Positions 1-5,854 of a stretch of 20,671 nt of DNA are shown piece by piece. The translations under genes were made by a program, and so were the position numbers. The notes beneath the pieces were generated by a model. The model made no database searches, was not told where the DNA came from, and saw only the letters and a list, made by a program, of their open reading frames with translations. Origin of the DNA: a virus; the IMG/VR virus record IMGVR_UViG_3300020463_000176, positions 1 to 20,671 of that record; one strand, 5' to 3'. Numbering within the stretch: the first letter of the stretch is position 1; every line of letters starts with the position of its first letter.

Positions 1-556
1 AGAATAGTTTTTCCCATCCGTACTCGGAGTCTGGAGCTGCGGGGTAAGCTGATTCTTCACGGCAATCAGGGTTGTCAGGATCTAGTTGGTTGTGTTCTGG
101 ATACATACATGCCGAACCAGAGTAGAAGATCTTTGTCTTGTTCTCTCCTTTGGTTTCATTGAACACACGTTGTTCTTCAAGGACATTCAGATTGATGGTG
201 ACAGAGTTACGCATGATGTCAGCATCATTTTCACCAGTGAAAACGAATCCCGCACCACCCATGTCAGCAGCAAACTGGTAGATCTCATCAAACGTTTCCT
301 GATATCTATCAGGAACACTGGCATAAAAGTTACCTTGATATCCTTTGAATCGGATAACACGACGAACGAATGTAGGGTCAGTCAGATCACCCTGAATGAA
401 CTCATTAGCTTCTGTTTCAGAGAACTCAGGTCTCTTCAGGTCAACACCACGAACCCAGTATCCTTCTCTTCGTAGTCGTTTTACCATGTGACTACCAATG
501 AATCCACCCGCACCAAGAACTAGTGCGGTCTTATTATACTCAGTCATAACATCCAT
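1..556 (-). CDS. GDP-mannose 3,5-epimerase-like SDR (3' part outside window)
   Basis: This would interconvert GDP-mannose and GDP-L-galactose/GDP-gulose, or act on a related GDP-sugar. It is an extended short-chain dehydrogenase. The 185 visible residues show the NAD-binding glycine motif (GAGGFIGS, about residues 15-22), an AADMGGAGF segment (96-104) characteristic of plant GDP-mannose 3,5-epimerase, a SACMYPE segment holding the presumed catalytic Cys150, and the Y179/K183 pair. About half of a normal-length enzyme lies beyond the left edge. I read two possible ATG starts, at 556 and 547; an AAGGA sits about 15 bases upstream of the first. It is the last visible gene of the nucleotide-sugar operon, 28 bases after the preceding stop. 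The family call is fairly firm from the AADMGG and SACxYPE signatures; the exact substrate is inference. Confidence 0.8.
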   Translation of the reverse strand, partial: MDVMTEYNKTALVLGAGGFIGSHMVKRLRREGYWVRGVDLKRPEFSETEANEFIQGDLTDPTFVRRVIRFKGYQGNFYASVPDRYQETFDEIYQFAADMGGAGFVFTGENDADIMRNSVTINLNVLEEQRVFNETKGENKTKIFYSGSACMYPEHNQLDPDNPDCREESAYPAAPDSEYGWEKLF

Positions 557-584
557 GAATTACTTACTATGTATCCTTAAAAAA

Positions 585-1415
585 TCAATATACTTCACAC
601 ATCATATCAAGTCCTGTGTCAATGTCAAGTTTGGGAACGAAACCATAACTCTCTAGTTTATCAACGTTGATCGTCATGTTCTTAATCTGTAGATATTGTT
701 GTTCATCGGGGAAGGGAACATCAATAATCTCACTTGTGCTACCTACCTTATCCTTACAGTATTCAATAATTTCCCTGAAGGTACGACTTACACCTGAACC
801 GACATTGTAGATTTGATTAGGAGCACTCCATACCATAAGCGTATCAAGTGCGGTACATACATCATCAACATACATGTAATCCTTCAAATAATCACCACCA
901 CCATATAATTTAATCGGCTCATTCTTCTTTAAAGAACGAATCATATAACCAAGAACATTTTTACCAGGAGTCACAGTGGGATCGATACCAAAGACATTCG
1001 CAACTCTGAAGATACGATATTGAGCACCAAAAGTTTTACAGTATGAGATGACCAAAGACTCGGCACATCTTTTAGTAATAGAGTAAAACCCTGTAGGATT
1101 ACAGGGGTCATCTTCCTTGGCATCCAAGAAGTCATTACCATACACAAAACCAGAACTAACAAAGTTGAATACAGTATCTGTTCTCTTACAGTGTGACAAT
1201 ACCTCTGTCAGAATCTTAAGGTTAACATCAATATCAACCTGAAGGTCTTTGAATACATTTTGATTGGTTGTAGTGCTGATAAAGTACAGGATATCAGCCG
1301 AATCAGGATGTCTTTGTCCTCTAGGAATTGCAATATTATCAGGGTACATCCTACAATAGTGACTGCCAATATAACCAGTGGCACCAAATACAGAAAGATT
1401 AATCATATTTTTCAC
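585..1415 (-). CDS. NAD-dependent nucleotide-sugar reductase/epimerase (extended SDR)
   Basis: A 276-aa extended SDR with a Rossmann glycine motif (GATGYIGS, residues 11-18), an SSGFVYG strand near residue 88 and the catalytic YSITK (Y111, K115). The C-terminal half carries a DYMYVDDVC segment and YNVGSG, as in sugar epimerases/dehydratases. Its start overlaps the end of rmlC by 17 bases. Coming after RmlB and RmlC it is well placed to be the 4-keto reductase that finishes dTDP-L-rhamnose (RmlD role) or makes a related 6-deoxyhexose. The sequence looks more like a generic NDP-sugar epimerase than canonical RmlD, so no symbol is given. An ATG at 1406 (fourth codon) is an alternative start. Confidence 0.85.
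   Translation of the reverse strand: MKNMINLSVFGATGYIGSHYCRMYPDNIAIPRGQRHPDSADILYFISTTTNQNVFKDLQVDIDVNLKILTEVLSHCKRTDTVFNFVSSGFVYGNDFLDAKEDDPCNPTGFYSITKRCAESLVISYCKTFGAQYRIFRVANVFGIDPTVTPGKNVLGYMIRSLKKNEPIKLYGGGDYLKDYMYVDDVCTALDTLMVWSAPNQIYNVGSGVSRTFREIIEYCKDKVGSTSEIIDVPFPDEQQYLQIKNMTINVDKLESYGFVPKLDIDTGLDMMCEVY
601..628 (-). promoter_or_regulatory. possible internal sigma70-like promoter
   Basis: The minus strand has TTGACA (628-623), 16 bases, then TATGAT (606-601), upstream of the GDP-mannose epimerase-like gene. It lies in the coding end of the SDR gene and may be chance, but follows the same layout as the better promoters of this window. Confidence 0.35.
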
Positions 1416-1935
1416 ACTCTTTAAAAGTTTTAGCGTATTTGTCCTTGGCAGATAAGAACGGACTATCTATACCCCAGTCTATACCAAGGTCAGGATCATT
1501 CCATAGAAGTGATCTATCATACTCCTTATAGTAAAATTCGGTTGTCTTGTATGATACATGTGCATGCAAACTATACACATAGAATCCATGTGCAAACCCT
1601 TCTGGTACCCATAACATCACCTCAGGACGATATAGATGAACACTATAGTGTTGTCCAAACGTGAGTGATGATTGTCTCAGGTCCACAATCACATCAAGAA
1701 TAGAACCTTTAACACATCTAACCAGTTTACCTTGGGGTTTGACTACCTGATAATGAAGTCCTCTTAAGACATGTGGAGATGACATCGAATGATTGTCTTG
1801 TACAAATTCCACGTCCAGACCAACACTCGTAAAGTCTCTTTTATTGTAGGTTTCAATAAAGTGACCTCTATCATCTTCGTGTCTGTTCTGTTCAATCAAA
1901 ACAGCATCTTTGAGTGGTGTCTTAATTATCTTCAT
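1399..1935 (-). CDS. rmlC: dTDP-4-dehydrorhamnose 3,5-epimerase
   Basis: Second enzyme of dTDP-6-deoxy-L-sugar synthesis: it epimerises C3 and C5 of dTDP-4-keto-6-deoxyglucose. The 178-aa product has the usual family length and the hallmark VLRGLHYQ segment with catalytic base H61, a DDRGHF segment near residue 21, WVPEGFAHGFYV (109-120, cupin strand) and YKTTEFYY (129-136) with the tyrosine expected to act as general acid. It ends with the family-typical LLWNDPDLGIDW. It overlaps rmlB upstream by 14 bases and the SDR gene downstream by 17, so the genes are probably translationally coupled. Confidence 0.93.
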   Translation of the reverse strand: MKIIKTPLKDAVLIEQNRHEDDRGHFIETYNKRDFTSVGLDVEFVQDNHSMSSPHVLRGLHYQVVKPQGKLVRCVKGSILDVIVDLRQSSLTFGQHYSVHLYRPEVMLWVPEGFAHGFYVYSLHAHVSYKTTEFYYKEYDRSLLWNDPDLGIDWGIDSPFLSAKDKYAKTFKECEKYD

Positions 1936-2845
1936 AATAGAGAATTGTTTTGAGAAGTCCAGTTGTAATGTCGGTGGAAACAGACCACTTTGTTTCAGTT
2001 GTTATTTTTTTGTTTGAAGTGGAGTATCTAACGTCATGTCCAGGTCTATCAGTAACATGTTCTATACGATGATCCTCCTTACTCATTAACTTACAAATCA
2101 TCTTGACAAGATCAATATTCTTTAGTTCACATTCTCCACCAATATTATATCTCTCTCCTACCTTACCGTTAATCCACAGTTCAATCAAGGCATCACAATG
2201 GTCTTCAACATAGATCCAATCCCTCACCTGTTGTCCATCACCATAGACAGGGATAGGAGTTCCATTCTTGATGTTCCTGATGGTCGTAGGAATCATCTTC
2301 TCATCATCTTGTCGTGGTCCATAATTGTTTGAACAGTTCGTGATGGTGGTGGGAAGACCATAGGTGATATTATAGGCATTTACAAAATGATCACTGGCTG
2401 CCTTGGATGCAGAGTAAGGATTTCTAGGTTGATACCTTGACTCCTCATTGAATGATCCATCTTTGAAGTCGATAGATCCAAACACCTCATCAGTAGAGAT
2501 GTGCATAAAACGATCTACCTCATGGTCCAATGATGCTTGTAAAAGATTGACCGTACCAATTACATTAGTATCAATGAATGGTTTAGGATTATTGATTGAA
2601 TTGTCTACGTGACTCTCTGCTGCTAGATGGAAAACAGTATCGAATGTCTCTTGTTCAAACAAATATCTAACTGCGTCATCACTGGCAATATCAATCTTAT
2701 AGAATTCAACATTGTCAGGTAAATTTGATTTCTTACCAGCATAAGAAATCTTATCAGCAACTACTAATCTCTCACCAAACTTACCCAGAGATCTGAGTAG
2801 TTGACTTCCAATGAACCCAGCTCCCCCTGTGACTAGAATGGACAT
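1922..2845 (-). CDS. rmlB: dTDP-glucose 4,6-dehydratase
   Basis: Converts dTDP-glucose to dTDP-4-keto-6-deoxyglucose using bound NAD. The 307-aa product has the N-terminal GGAGFIGS (7-14), AAESHVDNSI (76-85), the catalytic STDEVFGS with T118-D119-E120, and YSASK with Y144/K148. NNYGPRQ and WIYVEDHC follow, all signature blocks of RmlB rather than other SDRs. The 13-14-base overlaps on both sides indicate one polycistronic message. No RmlA (glucose-1-phosphate thymidylyltransferase) is visible, so dTDP-glucose must come from the host or from a gene outside the window. Confidence 0.94.
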   Translation of the reverse strand: MSILVTGGAGFIGSQLLRSLGKFGERLVVADKISYAGKKSNLPDNVEFYKIDIASDDAVRYLFEQETFDTVFHLAAESHVDNSINNPKPFIDTNVIGTVNLLQASLDHEVDRFMHISTDEVFGSIDFKDGSFNEESRYQPRNPYSASKAASDHFVNAYNITYGLPTTITNCSNNYGPRQDDEKMIPTTIRNIKNGTPIPVYGDGQQVRDWIYVEDHCDALIELWINGKVGERYNIGGECELKNIDLVKMICKLMSKEDHRIEHVTDRPGHDVRYSTSNKKITTETKWSVSTDITTGLLKTILYYEDN

Positions 2846-3339
2846 GTTTCCTCGTATTTGTGTAGTAGTTCTGGTGAGTATTGAAGACCATCTTCATCTC
2901 CCAGTACAAGTTCTGTTCTCTTCAATTCTTCCAGACTATGAACTCTGTTCCTCAACTCTGTAGAAGAATACTTATGTTGTCTCTTGTGGTAATGAATCTC
3001 AATATCATTGTCGATACAATATTGTTTACCGGTAAAGTCTCTGTCCTTATACTCCTCACTCAAGAAACGAATATCCATTTTCTGTGTCTTAATCATATTC
3101 AACAGATCTTCCTCTGTCTCATACACCAATATCTCATCTACGTATCTACATCCTTGCACCTGAACATACCTCTCATACACACTCTGTATGGGTTTGTTCT
3201 TGATACCCGGTCTATCAATCGTAGGGTCCACTTGTAAGGCAACTATCAAATAGTCACACAAATCTTTCTCCATCTTCAACATTGTCACATGTCCGGCATG
3301 AAACAAATCAAAGGAACTACAATTAAATCCTATCTTCAT
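2833..3339 (-). CDS. TagD-like cytidylyltransferase family protein
   Basis: A single-domain nucleotidyltransferase of the glycerol-3-phosphate cytidylyltransferase (TagD/GCT) type. Numbered from the ATG at 3339 (168 aa), it shows the nucleotide-binding FDLFHAGH (H14, H17 of the HxGH motif) and the second signature SSTELR (125-130). Such enzymes activate a phosphorylated alcohol or sugar with CTP (occasionally ATP). The substrate cannot be read from sequence. A GTG one codon earlier (3342) is possible, but the ATG is preferred; neither has a clear Shine-Dalgarno. It is the first gene of the nucleotide-sugar operon, about 20 bases after the predicted transcription start, and overlaps rmlB by 13 bases. 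A CDP-activating enzyme beside dTDP- and GDP-sugar enzymes is unusual. Confidence 0.82.
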   Translation of the reverse strand: MKIGFNCSSFDLFHAGHVTMLKMEKDLCDYLIVALQVDPTIDRPGIKNKPIQSVYERYVQVQGCRYVDEILVYETEEDLLNMIKTQKMDIRFLSEEYKDRDFTGKQYCIDNDIEIHYHKRQHKYSSTELRNRVHSLEELKRTELVLGDEDGLQYSPELLHKYEETCPF

Positions 3340-3365
3340 CACGAAAGATCTACCACATAGTATGT

Positions 3366-3394
3366 ATTGTATTAAAAAAGGAGGCCTTTGTCAA
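3366..3394 (-). promoter_or_regulatory. sigma70-like promoter of the nucleotide-sugar operon
   Basis: On the minus strand the -35 TTGACA (3394-3389) and -10 TACAAT (3371-3366) are separated by exactly 17 bases. The predicted start is near 3359, about 20 bases before the ATG at 3339. The -35 box lies in the loop and the spacer in the 3' arm and T-tract of the terminator at 3374-3402, so the same DNA ends one unit and begins the next. Confidence 0.75.
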
Positions 3395-3402
3395 GACCTC
3401 CT
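3374..3402 (-). terminator. Rho-independent terminator
   Basis: On the minus strand an 8-bp stem (AGGAGGTC with GGCCTCCT, one G-U pair) closes an 8-base loop (TTGACAAA) and is followed directly by six T residues (3379-3374). It ends the unit of small genes transcribed from 4238 down to 3495, about 93 bases beyond the last stop codon. Confidence 0.85.
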
Positions 3403-3494
3403 GAGCTCCATGCACGCCACTTACTCTTGAGAGAAGTAAGAAACTCTAAGGGTTATCCCGACCAGTGCTGTTACAGTCCATCCGTGACTACTAC

Positions 3495-3719
3495 TTACAG
3501 AACACCCTTAGAAAGTTTCTCAATGTTAAGTTCAGGGTTCATCTTAAGAACTCTGATCAACTCATCGAGTCTTGCATCACCACCACCGGACGAATGCTTT
3601 GCTTCACATGCAGCCTTAAGTGCCTTTACTTCAGCTTCAAGAGCCTTAAGTCTTACCTCAACCTCATTGTCATACTGGGACATAAAAGCACCAGATGCAG
3701 ATGTCTTTCTCGTTGCCAT
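3495..3719 (-). CDS. small coiled-coil protein
   Basis: A 74-aa protein with a heptad-like helical stretch (about residues 17-42, VEVRLKALEAEVKALKAA), a short GGG linker and a second helix. No known catalytic motif, membrane segment or signal peptide is seen. It resembles short conserved cyanomyovirus proteins of unknown role. It is the last gene before the terminator at 3374-3402. The 92 bases between its stop and the terminator hold a weak inverted repeat but no gene I can support. Confidence 0.75.
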   Translation of the reverse strand: MATRKTSASGAFMSQYDNEVEVRLKALEAEVKALKAACEAKHSSGGGDARLDELIRVLKMNPELNIEKLSKGVL

Positions 3720-3738
3720 AGTTTTAATTAAATCTACT

Positions 3739-3975
3739 TTATTTAGATTTGATTACGTCTCTCACGTAGGAGGGAACACCATCAGGATCTAACCAACAGG
3801 TGTAATTAAAGTCCGCCATGGCTGTCATCAGTTGCATTGAGTTATCACATAGATACATGTCTTTGTACCTACGAGTGTGTTCATCAAACTTCTGAATCCT
3901 ACAATCAGGTTTTCCGTTTTCTAGATCACCGTTCTCAACGTAACGATAGGGATATTTCTCAAGTAGAATATTCAT
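3739..3975 (-). CDS. hypothetical small protein
   Basis: A 78-aa soluble protein rich in aromatic and charged residues. It has two cysteines in the first half (C25, C43) and one later in a FNYTCWLDPDG segment. I do not recognise a domain. It starts with ATG inside the last codons of the upstream gene (4-base overlap, start 3975 against stop 3972), which argues for translation as part of the same message, and is followed after 19 bases by the coiled-coil gene. Confidence 0.7.
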   Translation of the reverse strand: MNILLEKYPYRYVENGDLENGKPDCRIQKFDEHTRRYKDMYLCDNSMQLMTAMADFNYTCWLDPDGVPSYVRDVIKSK

Positions 3976-4187
3976 GCTACCTCTGTCTTCTCAAGATCTT
4001 CTGCCAGACAATCAATGAGAATATCATAGTCATCCAGAGGGTCACCAGAAAAAGTTACACCATCGTTCTCATAAAACTTACGAACCTTTTTGAAAAGTTT
4101 CGGATTCTTTACGTCAAGGAAGAAGTCCCCTTTCACTGCGGATCGGAGAGTCGTGATGTCCTTTTTGAACTTAGAAGTGATAGTCAT
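3972..4187 (-). CDS. hypothetical small protein, first gene after an early promoter
   Basis: A 71-aa protein beginning MTITSKFKKDITTL, with a basic N-terminal half and an acidic C-terminal tail (DPLDDYDILIDCLAEDLEK). The open frame extends upstream to a TTG at 4238, but that TTG is part of the -35 box of a strong promoter (4210-4238) whose predicted start is near 4203. The upstream codons would therefore not be in the mRNA, and the ATG at 4187 is chosen. Function is not recognised. Confidence 0.75.
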   Translation of the reverse strand: MTITSKFKKDITTLRSAVKGDFFLDVKNPKLFKKVRKFYENDGVTFSGDPLDDYDILIDCLAEDLEKTEVA

Positions 4188-4209
4188 TGTCTTTCGTATT
4201 GACCTTAGT

Positions 4210-4238
4210 AGTATAAGGGATTTGGCATTTGTAGTCAA
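4210..4238 (-). promoter_or_regulatory. sigma70-like promoter
   Basis: The minus strand has -35 TTGACT (4238-4233), a 17-base spacer and -10 TATACT (4215-4210). The predicted start near 4203 is about 16 bases before the ATG at 4187. It sits just after the stem-loop at 4240-4261 that follows tRNA-Met, so it starts a new unit of three small genes ending at the 3374-3402 terminator. Confidence 0.8.
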
Positions 4239-4239
4239 G

Positions 4240-4261
4240 AGGACAGTTGAAAAACCGTCCT
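4240..4261 (-). other. stem-loop after tRNA-Met 3' end
   Basis: A 22-base hairpin with nine pairs (AGGACGGTT with AACTGTCCT, one G-U) and a TTTC tetraloop. It begins three bases after the tRNA discriminator base. No T-tract follows, so it is not a classical terminator. It may help end transcription or guide tRNA 3' trimming. Confidence 0.55.
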
Positions 4262-4263
4262 GA

Positions 4264-4336
4264 TGGGGATCGTGGGGATCGAACCCACCTCCGCCGAATT
4301 ATGAGTTCGGTGCATTCACCAGATTGCTAGACCCCC
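4264..4336 (-). tRNA. tRNA with CAU anticodon (Met, or Ile2 if lysidine-modified)
   Basis: A full 73-base cloverleaf: acceptor GGGGGTC/GATCCCC (one G-U), a D-arm with three pairs, anticodon stem CCGAA/TTCGG around loop CTCATAA, T-arm GTGGG-TTCGATC-CCCAC, discriminator A. The 3' CCA is not encoded. It lies two bases after tRNA-Ile(UAU). Because that neighbour already reads AUA, elongator Met is the simpler reading, but CAU tRNAs cannot be assigned with certainty by eye. Confidence 0.93.
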
Positions 4337-4338
4337 GA

Positions 4339-4410
4339 TAGGACTGCCGGGAATTGAACCCGGTTTACCCCGTTATAAGCAGAGAGCATTAACCAATATG
4401 CGACAGTCCC
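4339..4410 (-). tRNA. tRNA-Ile (UAU anticodon)
   Basis: A 72-base cloverleaf: acceptor GGGACTG/CAGTCCT (first pair G-U), D-arm GCAT/ATGC with an 8-base loop, anticodon stem CTCTG/CGGGG (two G-U pairs) around loop CTTATAA, a four-base variable loop, T-arm CCGGG-TTCAATT-CCCGG, discriminator A. The UAU anticodon reads AUA directly. Most bacteria use a lysidine-modified CAU tRNA for that codon, so this is a notable phage tRNA. Its 5' end directly abuts the stop codon of the Phd-like gene. Confidence 0.88.
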
Positions 4411-4584
4411 TCAAGGTCCTTCGTTATTATCTTCTTTATAAAGTTTGTACAAAGCATCGTCAGTAGACATCATGACACATGCCGCGCCATTCTCATTCAC
4501 GATTCCTATATGTTCTCCGTTCTCTACTCTCTGAATCAGTTCATCCCAGTTTTTTTGAAACTCTTGCACGGTGAAGATTTCCAT
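4411..4584 (-). CDS. Phd/YefM-type antitoxin-like protein (orphan)
   Basis: A 57-aa protein starting MEIFTVQEFQKNWDELIQ. This matches the N-terminal pattern of Phd/YefM antitoxins: a strand, a helix with xFxxxxxxLxxxVExGE, then a GIVNENG-x-ACVMMS strand. Family members bind DNA and neutralise a RelE/Doc-type toxin. No such toxin is visible beside it. The frame extends to a TTG at 4623 that overlaps the upstream gene; the ATG at 4584 gives the usual family N-terminus and is chosen, although an AAAGG precedes the TTG. The stop codon touches tRNA-Ile, so mRNA and tRNA probably share a transcript. Confidence 0.75.
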   Translation of the reverse strand: MEIFTVQEFQKNWDELIQRVENGEHIGIVNENGAACVMMSTDDALYKLYKEDNNEGP

Positions 4585-4606
4585 AGCTAAATTATATAGA
4601 AGATTT

Positions 4607-4789
4607 TTAAGACCAGTAACCAATTACCTTTAATAGACCATGTGCGTAGAAAAATAACAACACTGATCCAATACTAGCACTGATAACTGTGGCAGTTTTG
4701 TTGTGTTTGTCGATAGCTTTATCGATAAGATCCTGACACTGTTTATAAGTGACCATGTGTTCAGGTTTAATCTCGGGTAGGCGTGACAT
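4607..4789 (-). CDS. small single-span membrane protein
   Basis: A 60-aa protein with a charged N-terminal half and one hydrophobic helix (about residues 33-54, TATVISASIGSVLLFFYAHG). No enzyme motif is seen. The perfect -10 box at 4795-4800 puts the predicted transcription start at about the ATG at 4789, so either this ATG is used on a leaderless message or translation begins at the internal ATG at 4756 (49 aa, membrane span kept). It precedes the Phd-like gene; whether the two work together is unknown. Confidence 0.65.
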   Translation of the reverse strand: MSRLPEIKPEHMVTYKQCQDLIDKAIDKHNKTATVISASIGSVLLFFYAHGLLKVIGYWS

Positions 4790-4794
4790 GTGTA

Positions 4795-4822
4795 ATTATA
4801 CTACAGTAGATGGAAATGTCAA
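4795..4822 (-). promoter_or_regulatory. consensus sigma70-like promoter
   Basis: The minus strand has perfect hexamers TTGACA (4822-4817) and TATAAT (4800-4795) with a 16-base spacer. The -10 overlaps the stop codon of the 2OG oxygenase (TAA, 4798-4796). It should drive the membrane protein, the Phd-like gene and the two following tRNAs. Confidence 0.78.
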
Positions 4823-5377
4823 CTCTTTATAGGTATAAGCCACGGTCAATCGTGGTACCTTACATAGTACGTTAGGTGCATATCCCATATGATCGAGATG
4901 TGCTGGGAATAGGATTCCATTATTTGGTATATATGTTTCGTAATAATACTGATTTGGTTTAGTTGTCAGGATAAACTCACCTCCCCATTCAGTTTTCCAA
5001 TATGGACATGCAAATATATTCAAGGTCCAAGTGGATTCACCACCGTCCGTATGGAAGGAAGACTCTTGACCAAAGAATTGAATATTTGTATTAACTCTCT
5101 TGAGTTTTAAAGGACATCGTAAAATTTTCTCACAATGATACTTCAATATAGAACCAAATTTAATCAGTGTCAAATTGTCTCCGATGGTAGATACCGTTGA
5201 TCGTAGAGAAGAAGGTTTTTTTATGCACCCCATCGGTGGATGGTCCAATCCTCCATCGTTTTTGGTGAATCTCCAAGTATTATATTGTGAATTGAACTCA
5301 TCGTACAACGAAAAAAATTGATTAACAGACAAAATATCTTGTAGTCTGTAGAAATTATCAACCTTATCGTACCTCAA
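4796..5377 (-). CDS. 2OG-Fe(II) oxygenase superfamily protein
   Basis: A 193-aa double-stranded beta-helix dioxygenase candidate. It has the iron-binding HxD motif at H109-D111 (SSFHTDGGES), a WGGEF strand (131-135), then GILFPAHLDHMGYAP with the distal histidine (H163, or less likely H160) and R176 as probable 2-oxoglutarate anchor. Such enzymes hydroxylate proteins, nucleobases or small molecules. The substrate is unknown; cyanophages often carry several. It overlaps the Cys-rich gene upstream by 14 bases, so it is read in the tRNA-Val unit. Confidence 0.82.
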   Translation of the reverse strand: MRYDKVDNFYRLQDILSVNQFFSLYDEFNSQYNTWRFTKNDGGLDHPPMGCIKKPSSLRSTVSTIGDNLTLIKFGSILKYHCEKILRCPLKLKRVNTNIQFFGQESSFHTDGGESTWTLNIFACPYWKTEWGGEFILTTKPNQYYYETYIPNNGILFPAHLDHMGYAPNVLCKVPRLTVAYTYKELTFPSTVV

Positions 5378-5612
5378 AATCTAATCTCCTGACCTTTCTC
5401 CTTCTCCTCTCCTCTTGATAGGAAAGATCACTAGAGGTCAGAACATTACCGTCCTCTACCTTATTACTAGAATTAATCATAACCACCTTGGTAAGGTCTA
5501 CAGCAGTGACCTTATCCTCAATGACTGTCATCATATTGGGACACCCACAAGAGTGGGTATGATGGTCACTTCTGATTTCTTTGTTGCATTGTTTGCATCT
5601 TACAGTAATCAT
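5364..5612 (-). CDS. small Cys-rich (zinc-ribbon-like) protein
   Basis: An 82-aa protein with a CKQC pair (C6, C9) and a later CGC (C22, C24) plus several histidines (H17, H18, H20). This suggests a small metal-binding knuckle. The rest is polar and ends in a very basic helix (EERRRRKVRR). Function is not recognised; similar short proteins occur in cyanomyoviruses. ATG start, 24 bases after the 3' end of tRNA-Val. Confidence 0.72.
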   Translation of the reverse strand: MITVRCKQCNKEIRSDHHTHSCGCPNMMTVIEDKVTAVDLTKVVMINSSNKVEDGNVLTSSDLSYQEERRRRKVRRLDFEVR

Positions 5613-5635
5613 GGGTCATGTTTGGAATTCGACAA

Positions 5636-5707
5636 TGGGAGATACTGGGATCGAACCAGTGACATCTTCGGTGTAAACGAAGCGCTCTACCGCTGAGCTA
5701 ATCTCCC
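5636..5707 (-). tRNA. tRNA-Val (UAC anticodon)
   Basis: A complete 72-base cloverleaf: acceptor GGGAGAT/ATCTCCC, D-arm GCTC/GAGC, anticodon stem CTTCG/CGAAG around loop TTTACAC, T-arm ACTGG-TTCGATC-CCAGT, discriminator A, no encoded CCA. All stems pair without mismatch. Confidence 0.96.
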
Positions 5708-5722
5708 TTAACACTACACTTA

Positions 5723-5767
5723 TCAGAATGCTTCCTATGGGGCATTTTCTAAACCCTAACATTCTGA
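5723..5767 (-). other. long stem-loop between tRNA genes
   Basis: Perfect 8-bp inverted repeat TCAGAATG/CATTCTGA with a 29-base loop that itself contains a GGG/CCC mini-stem. It lies in the 70 bases between the tRNA-like element and the 5' end of tRNA-Val. It could be a processing spacer or the remnant of another tRNA. Confidence 0.5.
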
Positions 5768-5777
5768 CAGTTTGTAA

Positions 5778-5848
5778 TGGAGCAAAGAGAGTAACCAACT
5801 CTCAAGATCACAGTGTGGTTAACACCGTCGCGGGCGAGCTCATTCCCC
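5778..5848 (-). pseudogene. decayed tRNA-like element
   Basis: A 71-base stretch of tRNA size in a tRNA row, 6 bases after tRNA-Asn. It has a partial acceptor (GGGGAAT against TTGCTCC, five of seven pairs), GAGCTC at the usual positions 8-13, an anticodon-type arm CGGTG-TTAACCA-CACTG and a T-type arm GAGAG-TTGGTTA-CTCTC, both with 5-bp stems and 7-base loops, and discriminator A. The D-arm does not close, the T-loop lacks TTC, and the variable region is 7 bases with an extra T before the acceptor strand, so it is probably non-functional. Confidence 0.4.
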
Positions 5849-5854
5849 GTCTTA

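Noticed and set aside
86-475. 129-aa plus-strand open frame
   Set aside because: It lies antisense to the GDP-mannose epimerase-like gene, whose frame shows clear family motifs. The plus-strand peptide has no recognisable features.
3403-3494. Possible tRNA or small gene before the terminator
   Set aside because: No cloverleaf or TTC loop, no coding signal; only a weak 6-bp inverted repeat.
3740-3747. Late-promoter-like TCTAAATA before the 74-aa gene
   Set aside because: One mismatch to TATAAATA, located inside a unit with an early-type promoter and terminator and in AT-rich DNA; chance is likely.
3972-4238. Longer 88-aa version of the small gene starting at TTG 4238
   Set aside because: The TTG is part of a -35 box and the extra codons lie upstream of the predicted transcription start; the ATG at 4187 is better.
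5616-5798. 60-aa minus-strand frame over tRNA-Val
   Set aside because: It runs through the tRNA gene and the spacer hairpin; the peptide is simply translated tRNA.
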